Below, one piece after another: positions 1-5,026 of a DNA stretch of 7,140 nucleotides. A model generated the notes under the pieces. That model worked only from the letters and a program-made list of their open reading frames with translations, was not told the DNA's origin and ran no database searches. Positions within the stretch are counted from its first letter, which is position 1, and each line of letters starts with the position of its first letter. The translations under genes were made by a program, and so were the position numbers. The stretch is from Chloroflexota bacterium (GTDB lineage: Bacteria; Chloroflexota; Dehalococcoidia; Lucifugimonadales; JACPCL1): positions 1 to 7,140 of the forward strand of contig JACQUH010000032.1 of the NCBI GenBank assembly GCA_016210375.1. The letters are read 5' to 3'.

Positions 1-1
1 C

Positions 2-97
2 AGGGGCAATGTGGTGGTCAACCGTGACCCGCAGGGGCGTCCCATGCTGCGCGCTGGGGACGCGGCGTCTGAAGTGAACGGGAAACCCTGGACTTAA
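2..97 (+). CDS. C-terminal end of an unidentified rightward gene (partial)
   Basis: This frame enters from the left edge and stays open for 31 codons to a TAA at 95-97. It reads RGNVVVNRDPQGRPML, then RAGDAASEVNGKPWT. The codons mostly end in G or C, as in the other genes here, and the residue mix looks protein-like, which is why I prefer it over the other open frames. I do not recognise the family. The TAA lies at the centre of a loopless 20-bp palindrome (86-105). If real, the gene converges on pdhA, so pdhB is not immediately downstream of pdhA. The fragment is short and a chance open frame is possible. Confidence 0.4.
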   Translation, partial: RGNVVVNRDPQGRPMLRAGDAASEVNGKPWT

Positions 98-105
98 GTC
101 CAGGG
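86..105. repeat. Loopless 20-bp perfect palindrome
   Basis: CCCTGGACTTAAGTCCAGGG is perfectly self-complementary with no spacer. It holds the TAA that ends the partial rightward frame. No T-run follows on either strand, so it is not a textbook intrinsic terminator. It may be a dispersed palindromic repeat that settled on a gene end. Confidence 0.75.
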
Positions 106-129
106 ACGCAACAACCTAACCCCCTCTGG

Positions 130-157
130 CTCCCCCTTCCCGCACGGGAAGGGGGAG
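130..157. repeat. Hairpin with 13-bp arms and 2-nt loop
   Basis: CTCCCCCTTCCCG (130-142) and its perfect complement (145-157) flank a CA loop. It is the first hairpin unit of copy A. In copy B the matching stem is interrupted by a nested hairpin. Confidence 0.8.
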
Positions 158-168
158 AAGATTGGTTT

Positions 169-207
169 GAATCGGTGTGATGCGGCAGGGCCGCATCACA
201 CCGATTC
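169..207. repeat. Hairpin with 18-bp perfect arms and AGG loop
   Basis: The arm GAATCGGTGTGATGCGGC (169-186) pairs perfectly with 190-207 around a 3-nt loop. The same 18-bp arms recur at 1499-1537 with a TCT loop. No T-tract follows, which argues against a standard terminator. Confidence 0.9.
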
Positions 208-218
208 TTCAGAATATC

Positions 219-247
219 GTCCCCCTCTCCTCCCAGGAGAGGGGGAC
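219..247. repeat. Hairpin with 13-bp arms and CCC loop
   Basis: GTCCCCCTCTCCT (219-231) pairs perfectly with AGGAGAGGGGGAC (235-247). Only its left arm is shared with copy B (1476-1487), so it marks the edge of the composite element. Confidence 0.75.
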
Positions 248-367
248 CACAGGGGGAGAGGTTGGGTCTCACTGGCAACGTATTTGTTCAAAGACCATTC
301 TCGTGCCCCTACTTGTGTCAACCGAGACATCACCTTCCGTTGGGGCAAGCCTTACCCCTCATCCTAG
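248..367. other. Intergenic spacer with no recognisable feature
   Basis: I see no convincing gene, promoter or strong palindrome here. It is the only palindrome-poor stretch between the partial gene and pdhA. Confidence 0.5.
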
Positions 368-390
368 CCTTCTCCCACAAGGGGAGAAGG
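368..390. repeat. Hairpin with 9-bp arms
   Basis: CCTTCTCCC (368-376) pairs with GGGAGAAGG (382-390) around a 5-nt loop. It belongs to the same purine/pyrimidine-rich hairpin style as 130-157 and 219-247. Confidence 0.6.
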
Positions 391-394
391 GAAA

Positions 395-423
395 CTCCCT
401 CTCCTTTGAAGGGTGAGGGGGAG
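395..423. repeat. Imperfect GC-rich hairpin
   Basis: CTCCCTCTCC (from 395) and the G-rich stretch ending at 423 can form about nine pairs including a G-T wobble, around a loop near TTTGAA. Pairing is imperfect, and it may be a decayed copy of the neighbouring hairpins. Confidence 0.45.
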
Positions 424-429
424 GGTGAT

Positions 430-457
430 GTAGGGGCGTAAGGCCTTACGCCCCTGC
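430..457. repeat. Palindrome containing the pdhA stop codon
   Basis: The core 433-454 is a perfect 22-bp loopless palindrome, GGGGCGTAAGG followed by its complement. It extends to 430-457 with one mismatch that is a wobble in RNA. The pdhA stop (446-448) and its last codons lie inside it. A diverged relative lies at 6020-6041, just after the zinc-ribbon gene. There is no T-run downstream on the pdhA strand, so rho-independent termination is doubtful, although the RNA hairpin could protect the mRNA 3' end. Confidence 0.75.
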
Positions 458-1450
458 GCCTGGTTGCTCCGCATACACGTTCCGGTACAGCGCCTCGGGT
501 GGCGGGTTGGGGCTTGCGTCGGCAAACTGGACGGCCTCCTCCACCTCCTGCTCCACGGAGACGTCCAGGGCCGCCAGCTCGGCCTCGGTGGCGTACCGTT
601 TGTCCAGGAGCCACTCCTTATAGGAGGCGATGGGGTCTTTCATCTGCCAGCGCTGCTCCTCAATCTTCGTGCGGTATTCCGCTGGGTCGGCCACGGAGTG
701 GCCCCGGAACCGGTAGGTCTTGGCCTCAATGAAATACGGCCCGTTGCCCGATCGCACGTGGTCCGCCACGCCCTGGGTGGCCTCCCGCACGGCCAGCACG
801 TCCATGCCATCTATCTGCACCGAGGGCACGTCGTAGGCTTCGGCCATCTTGTAGATGTCCTTCTTGGCCAGGGACTCGCCGACAGGCACCCCCATGCCGT
901 AGAGGTTGTTCTCGCAGAAGAAGATGACGGGCAGCTTCCATAGGGAGGCCATGTTCATGGACTCGTGGAACTCGCCCTCCTGGAGGGCGCCATCGCCCAG
1001 GAAGCACAGGGTGACGCGGTCCTCCTGCTTGTAGGAGGAAGCCAGGGCCAGGCCCGTGGCGATGGGGAGCTGCCCGCCCACAATAGCGTACCCACCCACG
1101 AAGTTGCGGCTCTTGTCAAAGAGGTGCATGGAGCCGCCCACGCCGCCGGTGGTGCCCGTGGCCTTGCCGAAGAGCTCCGCCATCACCCGCCCCGGCTCCA
1201 GACCCCTGGCCAGGGCGTGCCCGTGGTCGCGGTAGTGGGTCGCCACGTAGTCCTGGGGCTTCAGGGAGGCGATGGCCCCCACTGCAATGGCCTCTTCGCC
1301 AATGTACAGGTGCAGGAACCCCCGGATCTTGCCCAGCATGTACTGCTCGCCGGCCCGCTCCTCAAAGACGCGGATGAGCACCATCTGCCGGTAGTAGCTC
1401 TTAAGGGTCTGCCCGTCCAACTGCTCAACGATCTTGTATGTGGTGTTCAT
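446..1450 (-). CDS. pdhA: Pyruvate dehydrogenase E1 component, alpha subunit
   Basis: This 334-residue protein is the thiamine-diphosphate-binding half of E1, which decarboxylates pyruvate and passes the acetyl group to lipoyl-E2. The ThDP/Mg motif is GDG at 152-154, followed 26 residues later by NN at 181-182. The stretch ENNLYGMGVPVGE (180-192) resembles PDH E1 alpha (NNxYGMGTSV) more than acetoin or branched-chain relatives. GGSMHLFD (105-112), GGYAIVGGQLPIATG (119-133) and YRFRGHSVADP (246-256) are further family blocks. The length is normal. The ATG at 1448-1450 follows a modest GAGG (1455-1458) after 4 nt. It lies 229 bp downstream of lpd on the same strand, with a repeat element in the gap and no clear promoter of its own. 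E1 beta and E2 are absent from the window. The last two sense codons and the stop fall in the perfect core of a palindrome. A different 2-oxoacid substrate cannot be excluded. Confidence 0.93.
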   Translation of the reverse strand: MNTTYKIVEQLDGQTLKSYYRQMVLIRVFEERAGEQYMLGKIRGFLHLYIGEEAIAVGAIASLKPQDYVATHYRDHGHALARGLEPGRVMAELFGKATGTTGGVGGSMHLFDKSRNFVGGYAIVGGQLPIATGLALASSYKQEDRVTLCFLGDGALQEGEFHESMNMASLWKLPVIFFCENNLYGMGVPVGESLAKKDIYKMAEAYDVPSVQIDGMDVLAVREATQGVADHVRSGNGPYFIEAKTYRFRGHSVADPAEYRTKIEEQRWQMKDPIASYKEWLLDKRYATEAELAALDVSVEQEVEEAVQFADASPNPPPEALYRNVYAEQPGAGA

Positions 1451-1498
1451 CTCGCCTCATCTTGCTGCTCATCGCGGAGAGGGGGACTTTGATTTTAG

Positions 1499-1537
1499 GA
1501 ATCGGTGTGATGCGGCTCTGCCGCATCACACCGATTC
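1499..1537. repeat. Hairpin with 18-bp arms and TCT loop
   Basis: The arms 1499-1516 and 1520-1537 are identical to those at 169-207. Only the three-base loop differs once orientation is allowed for (AGA here against AGG there). It sits 49 bases upstream of the pdhA start codon. Confidence 0.9.
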
Positions 1538-1576
1538 AAACCAAACTTCTCCCCCTTCCCGTGCGGGAAGAGCTTG

Positions 1577-1608
1577 TCCTTGAGTCCCGATGGAATCGGG
1601 ACGAAGGA
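1577..1608. repeat. Nested hairpin inside copy B
   Basis: GTCCCGAT (1584-1591), loop GGA, ATCGGGAC (1595-1602) form a perfect 8-bp stem. An outer TCCTT (1577-1581)/AAGGA (1604-1608) pairing extends it past a GA/G bulge. The unit is absent from copy A, so it appears to be a later insertion or an alternative module. Confidence 0.7.
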
Positions 1609-1679
1609 GGGAGCCAGAGGGGGTTAGGTTATTGGGTCAACAATCATGCAACCTGCGTTCAAGGAAAAGAGGCAAGAAA

Positions 1680-3062
1680 TCAAATGTGGATCGCCTGCCC
1701 GTCGGCGGCCAGGGCCGCCTCTTTCAGGGCTTCGGATAGGGTGGGATGGGAGTGCACCAGCGAGCCCACCTCGTGGGTGGTGCCCTCCAGCAGGCGCGCC
1801 AGGGACAGCTCGCCCAGCAGCTCCGTCACCTCGGGCCCGATCATGTGCACACCCAGGATCTCGCCATACTCCGCCTCCGCCACCATCTTCACAAAGCCCT
1901 CCGTGTCGCCCATGGCCTGAGCCTTGCCCAGGGCGGTCAGCGGGAACCTGCCCACCTTCACCTTGTGGCCCTTTTCAGTGGCCTGCTTCTCGGTCAGGCC
2001 GAAGCTGGCCACCTGGGGATGGCAGTAGGTGGCCCGGGGCATCGTCTCGTAGTTCAGGTCCGGGGTCTGCACGCCCGCGATGCGCTCCACCGCCAGCACG
2101 CCCTGGGCCTGGGCCACGTGGGCCAGGAGCATGATGCCCGTGACGTCGCCGATGGCGTAGAGGCCAGGGACGCTGGTGCGCATGGAGGCATCCACCTTGA
2201 CGTAGTCCCGCTCCAGCGTGACGCCGATCCTTTCCAGGCCCAGGTCCTGGGTGTTGGCCTGCACGCCCACCGCTACCAGCACGAGGTCCGCCTCCAGGGC
2301 CTTCGTCTCGCTCCCCTGCTCCACCGTTAGCCTCACACCATTGGCGTCCTTTTGCAGTCCCTGCACCTTGGCGCCGGTGAGGAATGCGATGCGCTGGCGC
2401 GTGAAGGCTCGCTCCAGCAGGCGGCTGACCTCCTCGTCCTCGCCAGGCAACAGGTGGGGCAGCATCTCTACGATAGTGGCGTGGCTCCCGTAGGCGTTCC
2501 AGAGGTAGGCGAACTCCACCCCTGTAGCGCCGCCGCCAATGATGACGACGCGGCCAGGCGCGTCCCGCAAGGCCAGGGCCTCCCGGCTGGTGATGACCCG
2601 CTGGCCGTCCGGCTCCAGTCCTGCCAGGGGGCGCGGCCGGGCGCCAGTGGCGATGATGACGTTGGCGGCGGTCATGGTCCGCTCCTCCGGGGCGACGGAC
2701 AGGGTGTGGGCATCCAGGAAGCGGGCTGTGCCCTTGATGTGCTCAACCTTGTTCTTGCGAAGCAAGGCGGCGATGCCCCGGGTCAGTGTCCCCACCACCT
2801 TCCGGCTGCGGTCCACGGCCGTGCTGTAGTCCACCCGCAGGTTGTCAAACGTTATGCCAAACTCCTCGGCGCGGCGGAACAGGCCCAGCACCTCGGCGTT
2901 CCGCAGCAACGCCTTGCTGGGGATGCACCCCCAGTTGAGGCAGACGCCGCCCAGCTCCTCCCGCTCAATGACCGCCGTCTTGAGGCCAAGCTGGCCGGCC
3001 CGGATGGCGGCCACGTACCCCCCCGGCCCCGCGCCAATAATGGCCACGTCGTAATCAGGCAC
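1680..3062 (-). CDS. lpdA: Dihydrolipoamide dehydrogenase (E3)
   Basis: This cytoplasmic FAD flavoprotein of 460 residues reoxidises the dihydrolipoyl groups of 2-oxoacid dehydrogenase complexes (or of the glycine cleavage system) with NAD+. In order it shows the FAD dinucleotide motif GAGPGG (10-15), the redox disulfide GGVCLNWGCIPSK (C41, C46), an ATGA box (138-141), the NAD-binding GGGATGVE (176-183), the second FAD contact LYAIGDV (301-307), and the C-terminal dyad HSHPTLSE (H439, E444). All key residues are present and the length is typical. Translation starts at GTG (3060-3062), six bases after GGAGAGG (3069-3075), and the protein opens PDYDVAIIG as the family does. An extended -10 promoter lies about 40 bases upstream. 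Pairing with pdhA suggests service to pyruvate dehydrogenase, but E3 is often shared. Confidence 0.95.
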   Translation of the reverse strand: MPDYDVAIIGAGPGGYVAAIRAGQLGLKTAVIEREELGGVCLNWGCIPSKALLRNAEVLGLFRRAEEFGITFDNLRVDYSTAVDRSRKVVGTLTRGIAALLRKNKVEHIKGTARFLDAHTLSVAPEERTMTAANVIIATGARPRPLAGLEPDGQRVITSREALALRDAPGRVVIIGGGATGVEFAYLWNAYGSHATIVEMLPHLLPGEDEEVSRLLERAFTRQRIAFLTGAKVQGLQKDANGVRLTVEQGSETKALEADLVLVAVGVQANTQDLGLERIGVTLERDYVKVDASMRTSVPGLYAIGDVTGIMLLAHVAQAQGVLAVERIAGVQTPDLNYETMPRATYCHPQVASFGLTEKQATEKGHKVKVGRFPLTALGKAQAMGDTEGFVKMVAEAEYGEILGVHMIGPEVTELLGELSLARLLEGTTHEVGSLVHSHPTLSEALKEAALAADGQAIHI

Positions 3063-3068
3063 TCAAGT

Positions 3069-3075
3069 CCTCTCC
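3069..3075 (-). promoter_or_regulatory. Ribosome binding site of lpdA
   Basis: GGAGAGG on the minus strand lies six bases before the GTG start. It is the main reason to accept the non-ATG start at 3062. Confidence 0.7.
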
Positions 3076-3101
3076 ATGCACCTGCATTGGCTCTAAAGGA
3101 A

Positions 3102-3110
3102 AGTATAGCA
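3102..3110 (-). promoter_or_regulatory. Candidate extended -10 promoter for lpdA-pdhA
   Basis: The minus strand reads TGCTATACT: a TGn extension joined to TATACT, five of six matches to TATAAT. No good -35 lies 16-18 bases upstream, as is usual for extended -10 promoters. Transcription would begin near 3095, giving a leader of roughly 33 nt with the ribosome site inside it. Confidence 0.5.
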
Positions 3111-3143
3111 TTCAGCCACGCCTCAAGAACCATCGGGGAAGGC

Positions 3144-3179
3144 TGTTCCGGACACGCTATAGAATATATCTATGGAACA
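3144..3179. promoter_or_regulatory. AT-rich nested dyad, possible operator or hairpin
   Basis: TGTTCC (3144-3149) and GGAACA (3174-3179) are complementary. Directly inside the right arm lies ATAGA (3159-3163), ATATA, TCTAT (3169-3173). The AT-rich patch stands out in GC-rich DNA and lies 34-77 bases upstream of the proposed lpd -10. No regulator family can be named from this. Confidence 0.3.
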
Positions 3180-3392
3180 TAGAGGGGTTATCAATAGCTC
3201 GTGGGATGGCCGTCGCCAGGCAGCGGTAGAGACTCACGACGCAGTCCAGGGAATAGCTGTCCCCACCTGTTCCCTCGGGGAGCAGCCCCCTTGGCTCCAG
3301 GAGTGGCGGACGGGCCAAAGGAGCGGGCTCGTTCCCCACACAAGAGGGTCTGCCGAGGGAGCGGGATGTGAAAGGGGAGCAACGGGGCTAGG

Positions 3393-4196
3393 TTATCCCT
3401 CCCCTGCACCCCTGAAATACACCCGCTGGGGGTCTACCTCCTCCCGCAGGATGCGGATGTACTCTTCAGAAGGCGGTTCCACCTGCGCCAAGCGCTCCGC
3501 CACCAGCGGCTTGAACAGCGTGTTGTCCAGCACCCGGTCCAGCGTAACGCCCGGCATCAGCGCCGCCACCTTCAGCCGCCCAACGCCCTTGTCAATCTCC
3601 ATGACGCACAGGTCGGTGACAATGGTAATGTCCTGCTGGGGCGTGGGCAGGCCCGCCTTGCGCCTACCATCAGGGCCGTCTATGTAGCCGGGGCTGGTGA
3701 TGTAGTCTACACGCTCCGGGAAGCGCCGCTTCTCGTGCCTGGTGATGATGAGCAGCCGCCTGGAGTGGGACGCCACGTCGTTGGCGCCACCGCTGCCGGG
3801 GAAGCGCACGCGGGGCGCGGCGTAGTCGCCGATGACCGTGGAGTTGACGTTGGCGAACTGGTCTATCTGCGCCCCGCCGATCATCCCGATGTCTATCATG
3901 CCCCGCTGGAGGACGCAGGCCAGGGCGTCCCGCAGGCTGCCCAGCTTCACCGCGCGGTACTGGATGCGCGGGTCCGACACTGAGACGGGCGAGGGCAGAA
4001 GCTCCGGGTCTATGATGCCGGTCTCCACCACGGCGCACAGGTGCGGGGCGTGGCTCTTCTGGGCCAGGGTGATGGCGATGAGGGGCATGCCCGTGCCCGC
4101 CAGCACCATGTCCCCGTCGTTGATGTGGCGGCTGGCCTCTATGACCATAAGCTCGTTGGCGGTGTAGTCTGTGGAGATTGGTGCGTCCACTGTCAT
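3393..4196 (-). CDS. gctB: CoA-transferase family I, subunit B (glutaconate CoA-transferase type)
   Basis: This is the 267-residue beta subunit of a two-subunit CoA-transferase that moves CoA between carboxylic acids through a glutamyl-CoA intermediate. It aligns along its whole length with my recollection of Acidaminococcus GctB: TGMPLI (35-40 region), VVETG with the presumed catalytic Glu58, IGGAQIDQFANVNSTVIGDY (106-125), GSGGAN (134-139), HEKRRF (154-159) and SPGYIDGP (168-175). Keeping the Glu favours a true transferase over IpdAB-like hydrolases, in which, as I recall, it is not kept in this subunit. I chose the ATG at 4194-4196 because GAGAGG (4202-4207) lies five bases before it. An in-frame TTG five codons upstream lacks such a site. 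Its partner gctA lies upstream on the same strand, separated by an unrelated gene. The acid substrate is unknown, and the symbol denotes the family only. Confidence 0.88.
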   Translation of the reverse strand: MTVDAPISTDYTANELMVIEASRHINDGDMVLAGTGMPLIAITLAQKSHAPHLCAVVETGIIDPELLPSPVSVSDPRIQYRAVKLGSLRDALACVLQRGMIDIGMIGGAQIDQFANVNSTVIGDYAAPRVRFPGSGGANDVASHSRRLLIITRHEKRRFPERVDYITSPGYIDGPDGRRKAGLPTPQQDITIVTDLCVMEIDKGVGRLKVAALMPGVTLDRVLDNTLFKPLVAERLAQVEPPSEEYIRILREEVDPQRVYFRGAGEG

Positions 4197-4201
4197 TGGA
4201 G

Positions 4202-4207
4202 CCTCTC
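4202..4207 (-). promoter_or_regulatory. Ribosome binding site of gctB
   Basis: GAGAGG on the minus strand, five bases from the ATG at 4196. It decides against the longer TTG start at 4211. Confidence 0.65.
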
Positions 4208-4285
4208 GCAAGTCAGTTTTCGCCTTTACCCTTCAAGGGAAACGAATCTTACTAAACACCGAAATTCGCCTAGCTGGACGAAAAG

Positions 4286-4993
4286 TCATCCTTCTAGGTC
4301 AATGACCACTCGCTCTGGATTGCGGGTGACAGCAACAATTCGGTATTGCCCTGCGACATTCTGAATTGTTGTGAAATGAAAACCGTCTCGTTCACCTGAC
4401 CAGCCGGTTATCTGAATGCCGGCCCTCAGAGCAGTAACCTTTAACGATTTCACGGACGGCGCTCTTGCTATGACCCTAAGTTGCGGCAGAACATAAGTAG
4501 TCTGGACATTGAGTATGGATGTGTATTGGTAATTGCGGTCAGCAAGTTCCAATTCTGTTTGGTCAGATAGACTGATTCTGGGTTGGTCTCCTTGAATGGT
4601 AAGTTGACCGATCACTAACCCATAATTACCACCATAGATATTCTGTGTGATGTTAGATGGTGGCTGCATAGTTGCCTCCTCGCTTGGTGCCGTCGTCGGC
4701 GATTGAACAGATTGGGGCTGTTTCGTTGCTGACCAGAAAGACAGCCCTATGGCTAGCAACAGAGCTATCATGATGTAAGCGAACACGGTAACGCCAAAAT
4801 AATGCCAGTTAGTAAACTGAGGCAAGAACGGTATTCCCGCATGCGTGCTAATCTGCCTGATTGCCAAATGTGTTCCAATAAGGACGACACCACCCGTCAA
4901 CGGAAACCATAGTATCCAAGCCAAGACCAGGAAAGGCTTCGCTCGCGTTATTGGCCAAAGCGTTGCCGTGACCTCAATAGGATTCCAATCCAT
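4286..4993 (-). CDS. Unrecognised two-transmembrane protein inserted between gctA and gctB
   Basis: I do not recognise this 235-residue protein. Two hydrophobic segments at about 20-44 and 66-87 should anchor it in the membrane. A P/S/T/Q-rich linker (about 90-114) follows, then a mainly beta-looking domain (115-235) that opens with NIYGGNYGLVIGQL (118-131). Basic residues between the two segments are few, so topology is uncertain. The gene is much less GC-rich than its neighbours (24 of 60 at 4501-4560, against 46 of 60 at 3781-3840), which suggests transfer from elsewhere. It lies 33 bases after the gctA stop and 89 bases before the gctB start, in the same direction. The ATG at 4991-4993 has GAGGAG (5004-5009) ten bases upstream, a slightly long spacing. 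No catalytic motif is visible. Confidence 0.7.
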   Translation of the reverse strand: MDWNPIEVTATLWPITRAKPFLVLAWILWFPLTGGVVLIGTHLAIRQISTHAGIPFLPQFTNWHYFGVTVFAYIMIALLLAIGLSFWSATKQPQSVQSPTTAPSEEATMQPPSNITQNIYGGNYGLVIGQLTIQGDQPRISLSDQTELELADRNYQYTSILNVQTTYVLPQLRVIARAPSVKSLKVTALRAGIQITGWSGERDGFHFTTIQNVAGQYRIVAVTRNPERVVIDLEG

Positions 4994-4999
4994 CTAAGC

Positions 5000-5016
5000 T
5001 TCGCTCCTCAGAATGA
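5000..5016 (-). repeat. Possible dispersed-repeat fragment carrying the RBS of the inserted gene
   Basis: The minus strand reads TCATTCTGAGGAGCGAAGC just upstream of the two-transmembrane gene. From memory, ATTCTGAGGAGCGAAGC-like strings are common dispersed repeats in many bacterial genomes. This would be a truncated copy, and its GAGGAG (5004-5009) would serve as the ribosome site. Confidence 0.35.
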
Positions 5017-5026
5017 CAATTGCCCC

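Larger units (their letters stand above)
113..231 (+). repeat. Composite palindromic repeat, copy A
   Basis: This is a non-coding element made of hairpin units. A second copy lies in reverse orientation at 1476-1630. Bases 113-134 match 1630-1609 exactly (22/22). Bases 137-207 match 1569-1499 at 69 of 71 positions without gaps. A shared GTCCCCCTCTCC (219-230 here, 1476-1487 there) closes the element. No open frame is evident, so it looks like a REP- or MITE-type non-autonomous repeat rather than an insertion sequence with its own transposase. The two copies flank pdhA. Confidence 0.75.
1476..1630 (-). repeat. Composite palindromic repeat, copy B (inverted)
   Basis: This is the inverted counterpart of 113-231, filling most of the lpd-pdhA gap and ending 26 bases before the pdhA start. 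Its 71-nt core (1499-1569) differs from copy A at two positions. It also carries 39 nt (1570-1608) where copy A has only 2 nt (135-136), and those 39 nt form a separate hairpin. Any lpd-pdhA cotranscript would contain these structures. Confidence 0.75.
3063..3392. other. Intergenic region between gctB and lpdA
   Basis: These 330 bases hold the lpd ribosome site, the extended -10 and the AT-rich dyad near the lpd end. The gctB-proximal part (about 3190-3392) is GC-rich with short self-complementary patches, for example GGGAA/TTCCC and CGTCG/CGACG read on the minus strand. I could not match it to a known riboswitch or small RNA. Short open frames here lack protein-like composition. Confidence 0.5.

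Noticed and set aside
130..454. Intrinsic terminators or a CRISPR array in the palindromic region
   Set aside because: The hairpins lack T-tracts, so they are not typical terminators. They are neither identical in sequence nor evenly spaced with unique spacers, so they are not a CRISPR array.
113..1630. Insertion sequence with pdhA as cargo between terminal inverted repeats
   Set aside because: No transposase gene lies between the copies, and no target duplications could be recognised. The repeats are better described as non-autonomous palindromic elements.
2352..3182. 276-codon rightward open frame opposite lpdA
   Set aside because: It is the antisense shadow of a well-supported flavoprotein gene in high-GC DNA, where long antisense frames are common.
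3190..3330. Purine-riboswitch-like string GAGTCTCTACC on the minus strand between gctB and lpdA
   Set aside because: The other conserved parts of a purine aptamer (the ATATGG-like and GACTA segments and the P2/P3 loops) are not present, so the match is probably chance.
3157..3409. Short leftward open frames between gctB and lpdA
   Set aside because: They overlap each other in different frames, have Arg/Pro/Leu-rich compositions typical of chance frames, and cover the AT-rich dyad.
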